Shown piece by piece: positions 50,419-58,366 of a DNA stretch of 64,000 nt. The stretch spans positions 61,249-125,248 of the forward strand of contig JAAFJP010000017.1 in the NCBI GenBank assembly GCA_013298125.1, in the 5' to 3' direction. A program made the position numbers and the translations under genes. A model generated the notes under the pieces. The model saw only the letters and a program-made list of their open reading frames with translations, ran no database searches and had not been told where the DNA came from. How positions within the stretch are numbered: the stretch's first letter is position 1; each line of letters begins with the position of its first letter. This stretch comes from Cytophagales bacterium. GTDB lineage: Bacteria; Bacteroidota; Bacteroidia; Cytophagales; Spirosomataceae.

Positions 50419-52827
50419 ATGAATGCTAAGAAATTTATACTCTTTTTTACAATCACGTTATTCTCTCACATAGGGTTTTCACAAAACCTACCGAGAGAAT
50501 TTTATTTTTCGCCTGATGGCAAAATGTTGCAATCAGGCGGGAAACCTGCGACTGGAGTTTACGATGAAGCCAAGATTACGGTTATCAATATTACTTTTAC
50601 ACAAACGGATTTCATCGCCCAGATGAAAGCAAATTATGCCTCTAAAAAAGAAATTTTGGCAAGCATGACCATCAATGGCGTGAAATATGACAGTATAGGT
50701 GTGCGATTCAAAGGGCAAACTTCCTATCAACGAGTAGCGAGTTCGACTTCTGAGAAATTTTCGTTTAACGTTTCCTTAGATTTTGTTAAACCCAAACAAA
50801 ACATCGGGGGCTACCAAACTTTCAATCTAAATAACTCTTTTGAAGATCCTTCATTTCTAAGAGAAGTTTTTTATTATCACAATATCCGCCGACATATGTT
50901 GGCGGCGAAGGCAAGTTTCGTACATCTTTATATTAATGGAAAAGATTGGGGGACATATCAAAATATTCAACAGCAAAATAAGGATTTCTTAGGTGAGTGG
51001 TTTCTGAATAATGACGGCTCAAACTGGCGTTGCGAAGCTCCTTCGGGTACAGGTATAACGCCACCTCCAACGGGCGGCGGCGGTGGAGGTGGCGGCTTCG
51101 GAGCGGGTACTTCTTCCTTGAATTATATTGATGACGATACCACCACTTACAAAAAATATTACACCCTCCATAGTTCAGACCAAAAGAACCCTTGGCAAGA
51201 TTTTCCACAAATGACCAAGGCTTTGAATAGAACTGAAATTGCAAAATTAGAAGAGGAGGCAGGAAAATATTTGGATATTGACCGTGAAACATGGCATTTG
51301 GCTTCTGAGAATATTTTTGGGGACGATGATAGTTACATCAACAAGGGCGGAATGGATTATTATTTGACCCACGAAACCACCACGGGACGTTTTATTTCTT
51401 ATGATTATGATGGAAATACGGTCATGGGAACGGCTGCAACTAATTGGAGTCCGTTTTATAATCAAGAAAAAACCACGCATCCGTTATTGAATAAATTGTT
51501 ACAAGCCCCAACGGTCAGACAGCGGTACTTGGCTCATTTACGAACTTTAATTAGTGAATATTTTGACATCACGAATTCATCGGCTTTGTTGGATAAATAC
51601 GCCGCCCAAATTGACTCAATCGTAAAGGCAGACCCAAAAAAACCAACGACTTACGCACAGTTTCAGGCGGAGATTCCGAAAATAAAAACCTTTATTTCTT
51701 CTCGTAGAAATTCATTGTTGGCAAATACCGAAGTCAAAGAAATTGCTCCAACAATTCAAGCCGTAAATATGTATGCAAACGGTGTGGCTTGGCAAAAACC
51801 TACTGATAGTCAAGAAGTTACGGTACGTGCTACGATTGCTACGAGTTCAACGGCTTCGCAAGTTTTTTTATATTACGGAACAGAATTGTATGGACGTTTC
51901 ACGAAAATAGAGATGTTTGATGATGGAAAAAATGACGATGGAGCAGCAAAAGATGGCGTTTTTGGTGTAAAAATTCCGAAGCAAAAATCGGCATCTTACG
52001 TTCGTTTTTATGTGGAAGCCGTTGGAAATAATACTGCCAAATCGGTGAGTTATGCACCCGTGGGAGCTGAACATGATGTGTTTATTTATCAAGTACAATT
52101 AGGAACTTTAAGTACGGCTAACAGCATCGTAATCAACGAGTTAGTGGCTTCAAACAAGACAGGTGCAAAGGACGAAAAAGACCAATACGAAGACTGGATT
52201 GAATTGTATAATAAGAGTGATGTTGCCGTGGATGTGAGTGGATATTTTGTAACGGATGATATTACAAAACCTAAAAAATGGGCAATTCCTGCGGGTACGA
52301 AAATGGCTGGAAAGGGCTATTTGGTACTTTGGGCGGATGAAGACGAAAAGCAAGGGGTTTTGCATACGAATTTTAAACTCTCGGGTGATGGAGAATTCGT
52401 ATATTTGTACACCCCACAAGAGCAATTGGCGGACAGCGTAACATTTGGCGTTCAGCAAAATGATGTGGCTTATGCTCGCAATCCAAACGGAACGGGCAAG
52501 TTTAAAGCCCAAGCCCCAACCTTCGGAACGGATAATGACAAAGCCACCACGGGTACGGGCGGAGGAACGACTGTAACGGTACTCGCAAGCGAAGAACCAC
52601 AGCCACTATTTGCGATAAAAATTATGCCAAATCCAGCTAATCAAGAATTTAGAATTAGGTTGGAAGGCGTGAATAAACCAGTAAAAATTCAGATACTCAA
52701 TACACTTGGAATAGAAACGTATCAATCTGATTATCAGCACGATATGGCAGTTTCGGTAGCTAATTATCAAGCGGGGGTTTATTTTGTTCGTTGTGAAAAT
52801 ATTGTTCAAAAATTAATTGTAAAATGA
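50419..52827 (+). CDS. CotH kinase family protein with lamin-tail domain and T9SS sorting domain
   Basis: The 802-residue secreted protein has a signal peptide (KFILFFTITLFSHIGFSQ), then a CotH-type kinase domain (~50-440) with VRFKGQTSYQ, LNNSFEDPSFLREVF, GTYQNIQQQNKDFL and YLTHETTTGRFISYDYDGN. A beta domain (~455-565), a lamin-tail-type domain (~570-680, IVINELVASN ... DWIELYNKS) and a Por sorting domain (~725-802, MPNPANQEFRI) follow. A Gly-rich loop (GGGGGGGFGAG) lies near 215. CotH enzymes phosphorylate secreted proteins; here it would act at the cell surface. Its stop overlaps the thioredoxin start (ATGA), tying it to the redox genes. Confidence 0.88.
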   Translation: MNAKKFILFFTITLFSHIGFSQNLPREFYFSPDGKMLQSGGKPATGVYDEAKITVINITFTQTDFIAQMKANYASKKEILASMTINGVKYDSIGVRFKGQTSYQRVASSTSEKFSFNVSLDFVKPKQNIGGYQTFNLNNSFEDPSFLREVFYYHNIRRHMLAAKASFVHLYINGKDWGTYQNIQQQNKDFLGEWFLNNDGSNWRCEAPSGTGITPPPTGGGGGGGGFGAGTSSLNYIDDDTTTYKKYYTLHSSDQKNPWQDFPQMTKALNRTEIAKLEEEAGKYLDIDRETWHLASENIFGDDDSYINKGGMDYYLTHETTTGRFISYDYDGNTVMGTAATNWSPFYNQEKTTHPLLNKLLQAPTVRQRYLAHLRTLISEYFDITNSSALLDKYAAQIDSIVKADPKKPTTYAQFQAEIPKIKTFISSRRNSLLANTEVKEIAPTIQAVNMYANGVAWQKPTDSQEVTVRATIATSSTASQVFLYYGTELYGRFTKIEMFDDGKNDDGAAKDGVFGVKIPKQKSASYVRFYVEAVGNNTAKSVSYAPVGAEHDVFIYQVQLGTLSTANSIVINELVASNKTGAKDEKDQYEDWIELYNKSDVAVDVSGYFVTDDITKPKKWAIPAGTKMAGKGYLVLWADEDEKQGVLHTNFKLSGDGEFVYLYTPQEQLADSVTFGVQQNDVAYARNPNGTGKFKAQAPTFGTDNDKATTGTGGGTTVTVLASEEPQPLFAIKIMPNPANQEFRIRLEGVNKPVKIQILNTLGIETYQSDYQHDMAVSVANYQAGVYFVRCENIVQKLIVK

Positions 52828-53270
52828 AATTATTAAGCATCATCTTTTTAAGTATTTTTTCCTTCAATACCAACATTGAATGGACAACGGATTTTGCCAA
52901 AGCCAAGACTGAGGCAAGCACCCAAAACAAATATATCCTCTTGAATTTCTCGGGTTCAGATTGGTGTGGACCTTGTATGAAATTGAAAAAAGAAGTCTTG
53001 GATTCAGAAGATTTTTTGAAATTTGCGGAGACAAAATTGGTGTTGGTCAGAGCTGATTTTCCAAGAAGTAAAAAGAATAAATTATCACCAGAATTGACAA
53101 AACACAACGAAGGACTCGCTGAAAAATACAATAACGAAGGTAAATTTCCCTTGACAGTTCTGATTGATGCCAACGGAAATGTCGTAAAATCGTGGGATGG
53201 CTATAATTCATCAACCATGACGATTGCGAATATGAAAGCGGAGATTGAAAAGGTGGTGAGATTGAAATAA
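52824..53270 (+). CDS. Exported thioredoxin-family protein
   Basis: The 148-residue protein has a signal peptide (MKLLSIIFLSIFSFNTN) and a thioredoxin fold with the active-site C48-G-P-C51 in GSDWCGPCMKL. The loop FPLTVLIDANGNVV supplies the family's cis-Pro region. It acts in the periplasm as a thiol-disulfide oxidoreductase. Its start is coupled to cotH by a 4-bp overlap, and apbE follows 76 bp later. A likely role is keeping Cys residues of the cluster's DUF4266 protein in a given redox state; this is inference. Confidence 0.9.
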   Translation: MKLLSIIFLSIFSFNTNIEWTTDFAKAKTEASTQNKYILLNFSGSDWCGPCMKLKKEVLDSEDFLKFAETKLVLVRADFPRSKKNKLSPELTKHNEGLAEKYNNEGKFPLTVLIDANGNVVKSWDGYNSSTMTIANMKAEIEKVVRLK

Positions 53271-53272
53271 AT

Positions 53273-53343
53273 TTGTAATACGGACAGCCTTGTCCGTCGT
53301 CAATATTTTTTCTTTGCTACGGACAAGGCTGTCCGTATTACAA
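53273..53343. repeat. Perfect 25-bp-arm palindrome between thioredoxin and apbE
   Basis: TTGTAATACGGACAGCCTTG (start of arm, 53273-53297) is inverted exactly at 53319-53343. It begins 2 nt after the thioredoxin stop and ends 3 nt before the apbE ATG. In RNA the hairpin would place the start codon right at its base. Confidence 0.9.
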
Positions 53344-53346
53344 TTT

Positions 53347-54270
53347 ATGATACATTCAAAAGTCCAAAAACTAATGGGTAATCGCTTTGAAATAAGCGTG
53401 GTGAGTGAAGACGAAAATTGGGCAAATGAACGCATAGAAAATGCCATCGTAGAAATTAGTAGGATTGAACAATTACTCACCACTTTCAGACCCGACAGCC
53501 AAACGAATCTTATCAATGAAAATGCAGGAATTAAACCTGTACGAGTAGATAAAGAAGTTTTTGAGTTAATTCAACGTTCTCTGAAAATCTCCAATCTTAC
53601 CCAAGGAGCATTTGATATAACTTACGGTTCGATAGACAAATCTCTCTGGAATTTTGATACAAAAATGACATCATTACCTGACAAAGAGACAGCTAAAAAT
53701 ATGGTTAGACTCATTGATTATCAGAAAGTTATCTTAAATCAAAATGACCAAACCGTATTTTTGCAAGAAAAAGGAATGAGAATAGGTTTCGGAGGAATTG
53801 GTAAAGGATACGTCGCCGAAATGGCAAAGCAATTGATGATTAGAGAAGGCGTAAAAAGCGGGGTAGTAAATGCCTCGGGCGATTTAACCACTTGGGGAAC
53901 TCAACCCGACGGCAAGCAATGGACTATCGGAATAGCCGACCCAAACCACAAAAATAAAACCTTTTCAAGCCTCAATATCAGTAATATGGCTGTGGCAACG
54001 TCGGGAGATTATGAGAAGTTTGTGATGATTGGAGGCAAGCGATATTCACATACGATAAACCCCAAAACAGGTTTGCCCATTACAGGAATAAAAAGCGTAA
54101 CCATCATTGCCCCCAATGCAGAATTGGCAGACTCTTTGGCAACTCCTGTAACAGTCATGGGTGTAAAAGTTGGCTTAGATTTAATCAATCAAATCAAAGG
54201 AATTGCTTGCGTGATTATTGATGATAATAACAAAATGTTTACCAGTAAAAATATAAATATTTCTTCTTAG
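53347..54270 (+). CDS. apbE: FAD:protein FMN transferase (ApbE family)
   Basis: The 307-residue enzyme transfers FMN from FAD to Ser/Thr in target proteins. It has the family blocks KLMGNRFEISVV, GGIGKGYVAE (~155), NASGDLTTWG, ATSGDYEKF and YSHTINPKTGLP, and the C-terminal ADSLATPVTVMG. It starts at the ATG at 53347 directly after a palindrome; the longer frame begins at a TTG within that palindrome. No signal peptide or lipobox is visible, unlike most periplasmic ApbE proteins. It may act in the cytoplasm, or its export signal was lost. No canonical acceptor motif was found in the neighbouring proteins. Confidence 0.92.
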   Translation: MIHSKVQKLMGNRFEISVVSEDENWANERIENAIVEISRIEQLLTTFRPDSQTNLINENAGIKPVRVDKEVFELIQRSLKISNLTQGAFDITYGSIDKSLWNFDTKMTSLPDKETAKNMVRLIDYQKVILNQNDQTVFLQEKGMRIGFGGIGKGYVAEMAKQLMIREGVKSGVVNASGDLTTWGTQPDGKQWTIGIADPNHKNKTFSSLNISNMAVATSGDYEKFVMIGGKRYSHTINPKTGLPITGIKSVTIIAPNAELADSLATPVTVMGVKVGLDLINQIKGIACVIIDDNNKMFTSKNINISS

Positions 54271-54308
54271 TACCCAGAACCAAGAACTAAAAACTCAGAA
54301 CTAAAAAG

Positions 54309-54533
54309 ATGAAATCAAGACTTCTCAAAAACACCCTCTTACTCGCATCAGGAGCAATCTTTATGTCCTCATGTGTAAGCGTAAAAGAATACCAAAAAAG
54401 CCGAATCAACGATTCTGAGATGGAATTAGCTGCCCGCAAAGCCGAAAAATTTGAAACAAGTTTTTACCTTTATCGTGAAGGTGCAGCGGGTGCAAATGGT
54501 GGAAAAAGTGGTGGCGGTTGTGGGTGTAATTAA
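54309..54533 (+). CDS. DUF4266 small lipoprotein with GGGCGCN tail
   Basis: The 74-residue lipoprotein has the lipobox IFMSSC and a mature part of ~50 residues with a helix around NDSEMELAARKAEKFE and YLYREGA. It ends in a Gly-rich tail, GGKSGGGCGCN. The C-terminal GGGCGCN is, as I recall, a hallmark of DUF4266 across phyla, with two Cys one residue apart suited to metal or flavin/thiol chemistry. It lies between apbE and the DUF3570 gene. DUF4266 with DUF3570 is a recurrent pair of unknown function. Confidence 0.88.
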   Translation: MKSRLLKNTLLLASGAIFMSSCVSVKEYQKSRINDSEMELAARKAEKFETSFYLYREGAAGANGGKSGGGCGCN

Positions 54534-54538
54534 GGTAG

Positions 54539-54644
54539 TTTTTGTCTGAATTTGGATTCGTCAGATTTATAAAATTTATGGATTTTTTGTTGAACTCTAA
54601 TCCAAAAAATCCATAAATCCTATGAATCCAAATTCAGACAAAAA
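54539..54644. repeat. Palindromic repeat between DUF4266 and DUF3570 genes
   Basis: TTTTTGTCTGAATTTGGATT (54539 on) and its inverted copy AATCCAAATTCAGACAAAAA (54625-54644) enclose a further inverted ATTTATGGATTTTTT / AAAAAATCCATAAAT. No ORF. The element sits just before the DUF3570 leader. Confidence 0.85.
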
Positions 54645-54688
54645 GATGCTATAAAAGTCCAACCACATCCTTAATCCAATCTAAAAAT

Positions 54689-55885
54689 ATGAAAAAAATA
54701 TTCATAACCGCTGGTTTATTAGTAAGTATGCTCTTCCGAACAACTGCCCAAAGCACTACAACGGAAACGGATGCTTACGAAAAACGCAAATTAAAAATAG
54801 ACGAAATCAATTTTGTTTCAAGTTACTATGAACAAGACGGTGATAGGTCGGCAGTAACGGGTGGTATAGGAACGGAGCTTTTGACGGATTATGCCAATTC
54901 TTTTGACCTAAAACTATCAAAGTACGACCGTAAAAACCGTCAGCATAATTTTACCTTAGATTTCAACATTGACTATTATACTTCGGCATCTTCTGATAAT
55001 ATTGACCCACGGACAGTCTCGGGAGCTTCACGCAAAGATATACACATTTATCCTTCCGTTTCGTGGAGTATGAAAAACGCCAAGACTCGTATCACACAAG
55101 GCTTAACGTACTCATATTCAACTGAGTGGGATTATAAATCACACGGATTTACTGCCAGTTGGGCTAAGGCATCCAAGGATAATAACCGTGAATTGAGCGT
55201 AAAAGCGAGTGCTTTTATAGATAGATGGTCAATCATTTTACCGATAGAATTTCGAACAGGCACTACCTCTTCGAGAGGTCCACAAGAAACCAAACCTCGA
55301 AATTCTTATAATGTGTCTTTGTCACTTTCGCAAGTCATTAACGAACGTTTGCAGTTGATGGCAGTTGCCGAGCCACAATACCAAGAAGGACTTTTGAGTA
55401 CGCCATATCACCGAGTATTTTTTTCGGATAATACAAAAATCGTTGAAAAATTACCAGGTAGTCGCTTCAAACTTCCCATCGGTTTGCGAGCCAGTTATTT
55501 TTTTGGAGATAACGCCATCCTCAGAGCATTTTATAGATACTATGCAGACAACTGGGGAATGACCGCCCACACTATCAATTTGGAAGGAACTTACAAGATT
55601 ACCCCTTTCATTTCTATCAGTCCATATTATCGTCTCAATAGTCAAACGGCAGTAGATTATTTTCAACCTTATCAGTTAAGTAATTCCGCAAGTGCTTATT
55701 ATACAAGCGATTACGATATTTCGGGCATGAATACTAACTTCTACGGTTCTGGCGTGAGATTCGCCCCTGTGAATGGTGTTTTGGGTATTAAAAGTTTGAG
55801 TAGTTTTGAACTTCGTTACGGACATTATACCCGCACAACGGGCATGGTGGCAAATATTGTGACGATGCACTTGAAGATGAAGTAG
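54689..55885 (+). CDS. DUF3570 outer membrane beta-barrel protein
   Basis: The 398-residue protein has a signal peptide (MKKIFITAGLLVSMLFRTTA, then QS). A barrel of alternating strands follows, such as HNFTLDFNIDYYTSAS, SYNVSLSLSQVINERLQLMA and INLEGTYKITPFISISPYYR. The start after the signal (KRKLKIDEINFVSSYYEQDGDRSAVTGG in part) is the DUF3570 opening. The last strand ends VTMHLKMK. It is predicted to sit in the outer membrane. It closes the CotH-thioredoxin-ApbE-DUF4266-DUF3570 run and is followed by a strong terminator. Confidence 0.88.
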   Translation: MKKIFITAGLLVSMLFRTTAQSTTTETDAYEKRKLKIDEINFVSSYYEQDGDRSAVTGGIGTELLTDYANSFDLKLSKYDRKNRQHNFTLDFNIDYYTSASSDNIDPRTVSGASRKDIHIYPSVSWSMKNAKTRITQGLTYSYSTEWDYKSHGFTASWAKASKDNNRELSVKASAFIDRWSIILPIEFRTGTTSSRGPQETKPRNSYNVSLSLSQVINERLQLMAVAEPQYQEGLLSTPYHRVFFSDNTKIVEKLPGSRFKLPIGLRASYFFGDNAILRAFYRYYADNWGMTAHTINLEGTYKITPFISISPYYRLNSQTAVDYFQPYQLSNSASAYYTSDYDISGMNTNFYGSGVRFAPVNGVLGIKSLSSFELRYGHYTRTTGMVANIVTMHLKMK

Positions 55886-55893
55886 CGTAGATA

Positions 55894-55948
55894 TTTGAGA
55901 TAAAAAAAGGGTATTGAATTCGCTTCAATACCCTTTTTTTATCTCAAA
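55894..55948. terminator. Bidirectional terminator between DUF3570 and plsC
   Basis: A perfect 25-bp stem from TTTGAGATAAAAAAAGGG to CCCTTTTTTTATCTCAAA, with the inner TATTGAA / TTCAATA, sits between the convergent genes. It provides T tracts both ways and overlaps the last codons of plsC. Confidence 0.92.
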
Positions 55949-56678
55949 TCTCAACTATTGCCGCAATAGCTTTTCGGGCTTCTTCAACTACCTCTTCGGG
56001 CGTTTTATTGAGTCTGTCGATAGGAGGGAGGATAGTCCAAGTTAATTTTTGAAGACTCACCAACGGAAAATATCCCTTTGGATTGAGTTTATTGACATTT
56101 TCAATGGCAACGGGAACAATTAAAGCATTGGGTGCTTTTCTCATTAAAATCGCTACGCCACCCACTGCAAAAGGTTTCATTGTACCCGTTTTTGAACGTG
56201 TCCCTTCTGGAAAAATACAAGCCGAAAAGTTCATTTTTTCAATCAATTTTGCCATTCTCGCAATTTCGACCACTGCCTGTTTCCCATCATTGCGGTTAAT
56301 GAGTGCCGCTCCACTTTTGACAAGATTGTACGAAATCGAAGGAATCCCTTTGGCTAATTCTTGTTTGGAAACGAAGATGGGATAATGCTTTCTGAGATAC
56401 CAAATCATTCCGATAATATCAAACATACTTTGGTGGTTGGCAACAAAAATAATCGGTCTATCGGTTGGAAGGTTTGTTTTTTTTACAACATTCAAACTTG
56501 CTCCTAAAACTCTCACGCCATTCAATAGAAAAAAGTTGAGGAGATGGACTGATTTTTGATGAATTTTTCGTCCAAAAAGCTCAAAACAAACGATTTGGAT
56601 AGGATGAAAAATTAATGCTGTTAGGAAAAAATAGACTAAATAAATACTACTGAGAATGTAGTCGATAATTTTTTTCAT
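55944..56678 (-). CDS. plsC: 1-acyl-sn-glycerol-3-phosphate acyltransferase (PlsC family)
   Basis: The 244-residue membrane enzyme has an N-terminal hydrophobic helix (ILSSIYLVYFFLTALIF), the catalytic NHQSMFD motif (NHxxxxD) near residue 83 and the substrate motif FPEGTRSKTG near 157. It acylates lysophosphatidic acid to phosphatidic acid in phospholipid synthesis. The start is the ATG at 56678; two residues earlier only a TTG is available. It is monocistronic. The length matches the family. Confidence 0.92.
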   Translation of the reverse strand: MKKIIDYILSSIYLVYFFLTALIFHPIQIVCFELFGRKIHQKSVHLLNFFLLNGVRVLGASLNVVKKTNLPTDRPIIFVANHQSMFDIIGMIWYLRKHYPIFVSKQELAKGIPSISYNLVKSGAALINRNDGKQAVVEIARMAKLIEKMNFSACIFPEGTRSKTGTMKPFAVGGVAILMRKAPNALIVPVAIENVNKLNPKGYFPLVSLQKLTWTILPPIDRLNKTPEEVVEEARKAIAAIVEI

Positions 56679-56750
56679 AAACAAAATATGGGTTTGAAGT
56701 TTTTAGACCTACACTTTTTCTAAAAACAACTTTTTATTAAGTTTCATCTA

Positions 56751-56835
56751 CCAAGAACATCCCCCTACCCCCTTCAAAGGGGGATTTACCACTTGTGCAA
56801 TTCCCCCTTTGAAGGGGGTAGGGGGATGTTCTTGG
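56751..56835. repeat. Perfect 34-bp-arm palindrome
   Basis: CCAAGAACATCCCCCTACCC (56751 on) is inverted exactly at its counterpart ending GGGTAGGGGGATGTTCTTGG (56816-56835). The arms also contain an internal small hairpin CCCCCTTTGAAGGGGG. It lies in the divergent gap 56679-56965 and is GC-rich against an AT-rich background. Confidence 0.9.
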
Positions 56836-56917
56836 GTCGTAAAATAAAAAGTATCGGTCTGAAAAGGTTTGAAGTAATTTTTAAAGGACTACAAATTTAC
56901 AAATCTTTTTAAAAATA

Positions 56918-56944
56918 TTTGCCTAAAATAAATACTTACCTTTG
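56918..56944 (+). promoter_or_regulatory. Promoter of the second DEAD-box helicase gene
   Basis: TTTG (56918-56921) and TACCTTTG (56937-56944) match the -33 and -7 elements, but the 15-nt spacing is short. The -7 box is a full match to TAnnTTTG and would start transcription ~15 nt before the ATG. Confidence 0.5.
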
Positions 56945-56965
56945 TATAAAATTGACCAAAATTTT

Positions 56966-58108
56966 ATGACTTTTCAATCCCTCGGTTTATCAGAATCAAT
57001 CCTTAAAGCTGTCACCGAACAGCAATACACAGAACCATATCCCATTCAAATTCAAGCGATTCCTGCAATTTTGGAAGGTAAAAGTGTCTTGGGAATTGCT
57101 CAAACGGGTTCTGGGAAAACTGCCAGTTTTGTATTGCCAATTTTAGAGTTATTTCAACGTAAAAAATTAAACAGAAACCTCCATTTGAAGGTTTTGATAT
57201 TAGTGCCTACTCGTGAATTGGCGGTACAAATTGGGGATGTCATTGCGGGTTTTAGTAAATATCTGACCATCCCTGTCAAGCACAATGCGGTTTTTGGAGG
57301 AGTTACGCTCAATCAACAAATGATGACCCTGAAAAACACCGAAATTTTGGTGGCTACTCCTGGGCGTTTGTTAGAATTAGTTTCGACACAATCCATTAAT
57401 CTTTCTAAAATCGAAGTATTGGTTTTGGACGAAGCCGATAAAATGTTGGATTTGAACTTTCAAGAAGAAGTTAATCAGATTTTTACTTTATTGCCTTCAA
57501 AACGCCAAAATATCCTATTTTCAGCCACCTTGGATACTGAAAGTAAGCTCATTCGAGAAGTGCTTTTGTGTAATCCTGTCAGAATTGAAGTAGAAGCGGA
57601 GGCAAAAAATACGGATTTAATCAAGCAATCAGCCTACCGAGTCTCGCCCGAAAAGAAAGGACCATTGTTACGTTATTTGATTAAAACCAAAGAAATGCAA
57701 CAGGTTTTAATTTTCGTATCTTCCGTAAGAACTGCCGATAATTTGACAGATAAATTAAAGAAAAATGGCATTGAGGCAATGGCGATTCATAGCAAAAAAA
57801 GCCAAAGTGCCAGAACCGAAGCCCTTAATAGATTCAAAAAAGGCAAAACCAAAGTATTGGTAGCCACTGATTTAGCTTCCAGAGGAATTGACATTCAGTT
57901 TTTGCCCTTTGTAATAAATTATGAGCTACCACGTTCGCCCAAGGATTATATCCACCGAATCGGACGTACGGGTAGGGCTGAGTCATCGGGAGAAGCCATT
58001 TCATTAATCATTCCAGAAGACGAACATCATTTCAAAATTATCCAGAAAAAAATGGGTAAATTAGTTCAAATGATTGACTCTGAGCAATTTGTATTGGCTG
58101 GGATTTGA
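56966..58108 (+). CDS. DEAD-box RNA helicase, second copy
   Basis: The 380-residue helicase starts MTFQSLGLSES; an in-frame TTG upstream is ignored. Its motifs are in order: AQTGSGKT, PTRELA, TPGRLLE, DEAD (VLDEADKML), SAT, ATDLASRGID and [10 protein letters not shown]. It ends shortly after the second RecA domain with no basic tail, unlike the RhlE-like protein at 15778-17025, so the two probably differ in RNA targeting. It stands alone. Confidence 0.92.
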   Translation: MTFQSLGLSESILKAVTEQQYTEPYPIQIQAIPAILEGKSVLGIAQTGSGKTASFVLPILELFQRKKLNRNLHLKVLILVPTRELAVQIGDVIAGFSKYLTIPVKHNAVFGGVTLNQQMMTLKNTEILVATPGRLLELVSTQSINLSKIEVLVLDEADKMLDLNFQEEVNQIFTLLPSKRQNILFSATLDTESKLIREVLLCNPVRIEVEAEAKNTDLIKQSAYRVSPEKKGPLLRYLIKTKEMQQVLIFVSSVRTADNLTDKLKKNGIEAMAIHSKKSQSARTEALNRFKKGKTKVLVATDLASRGIDIQFLPFVINYELPRSPKDYIHRIGRTGRAESSGEAISLIIPEDEHHFKIIQKKMGKLVQMIDSEQFVLAGI

Positions 58109-58126
58109 ATACTAATTTCTATAAAA

Positions 58127-58184
58127 TCACACAATTAGTAGGAAAAGTGTGATTTTTTACACATTTTCCCTACTAATTGTGTGA
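58127..58184 (+). terminator. Long hairpin downstream of the helicase gene
   Basis: TCACACAATTAGTAGGAAAA (58127-58146) is inverted as TTTTCCCTACTAATTGTGTG (58164-58183), around a loop that itself repeats GTGTGATTTTTTACACA. The hairpin starts 18 nt after the stop. The remaining gap to 58366 shows nothing clear. Confidence 0.8.
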
Positions 58185-58366
58185 AAATATGCTATTCATT
58201 TTAAAGAATTTAGAGTTTAATGAGGGTTTACTTAATATTCCTATTTTTATGGCTGACCAGACTAAACGATTGGTTGATTTAATACTCTTTTCATAGAATT
58301 TATCTATCTTTCATTGTCGTAAATTACTTTACCCACTCGAAAATCAAGCATAAATCACAAAAAATC

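Noticed and set aside
53290..53346. Extension of ApbE upstream
   Set aside because: TTG start within the 25-bp-arm palindrome; the resulting residues are not conserved.
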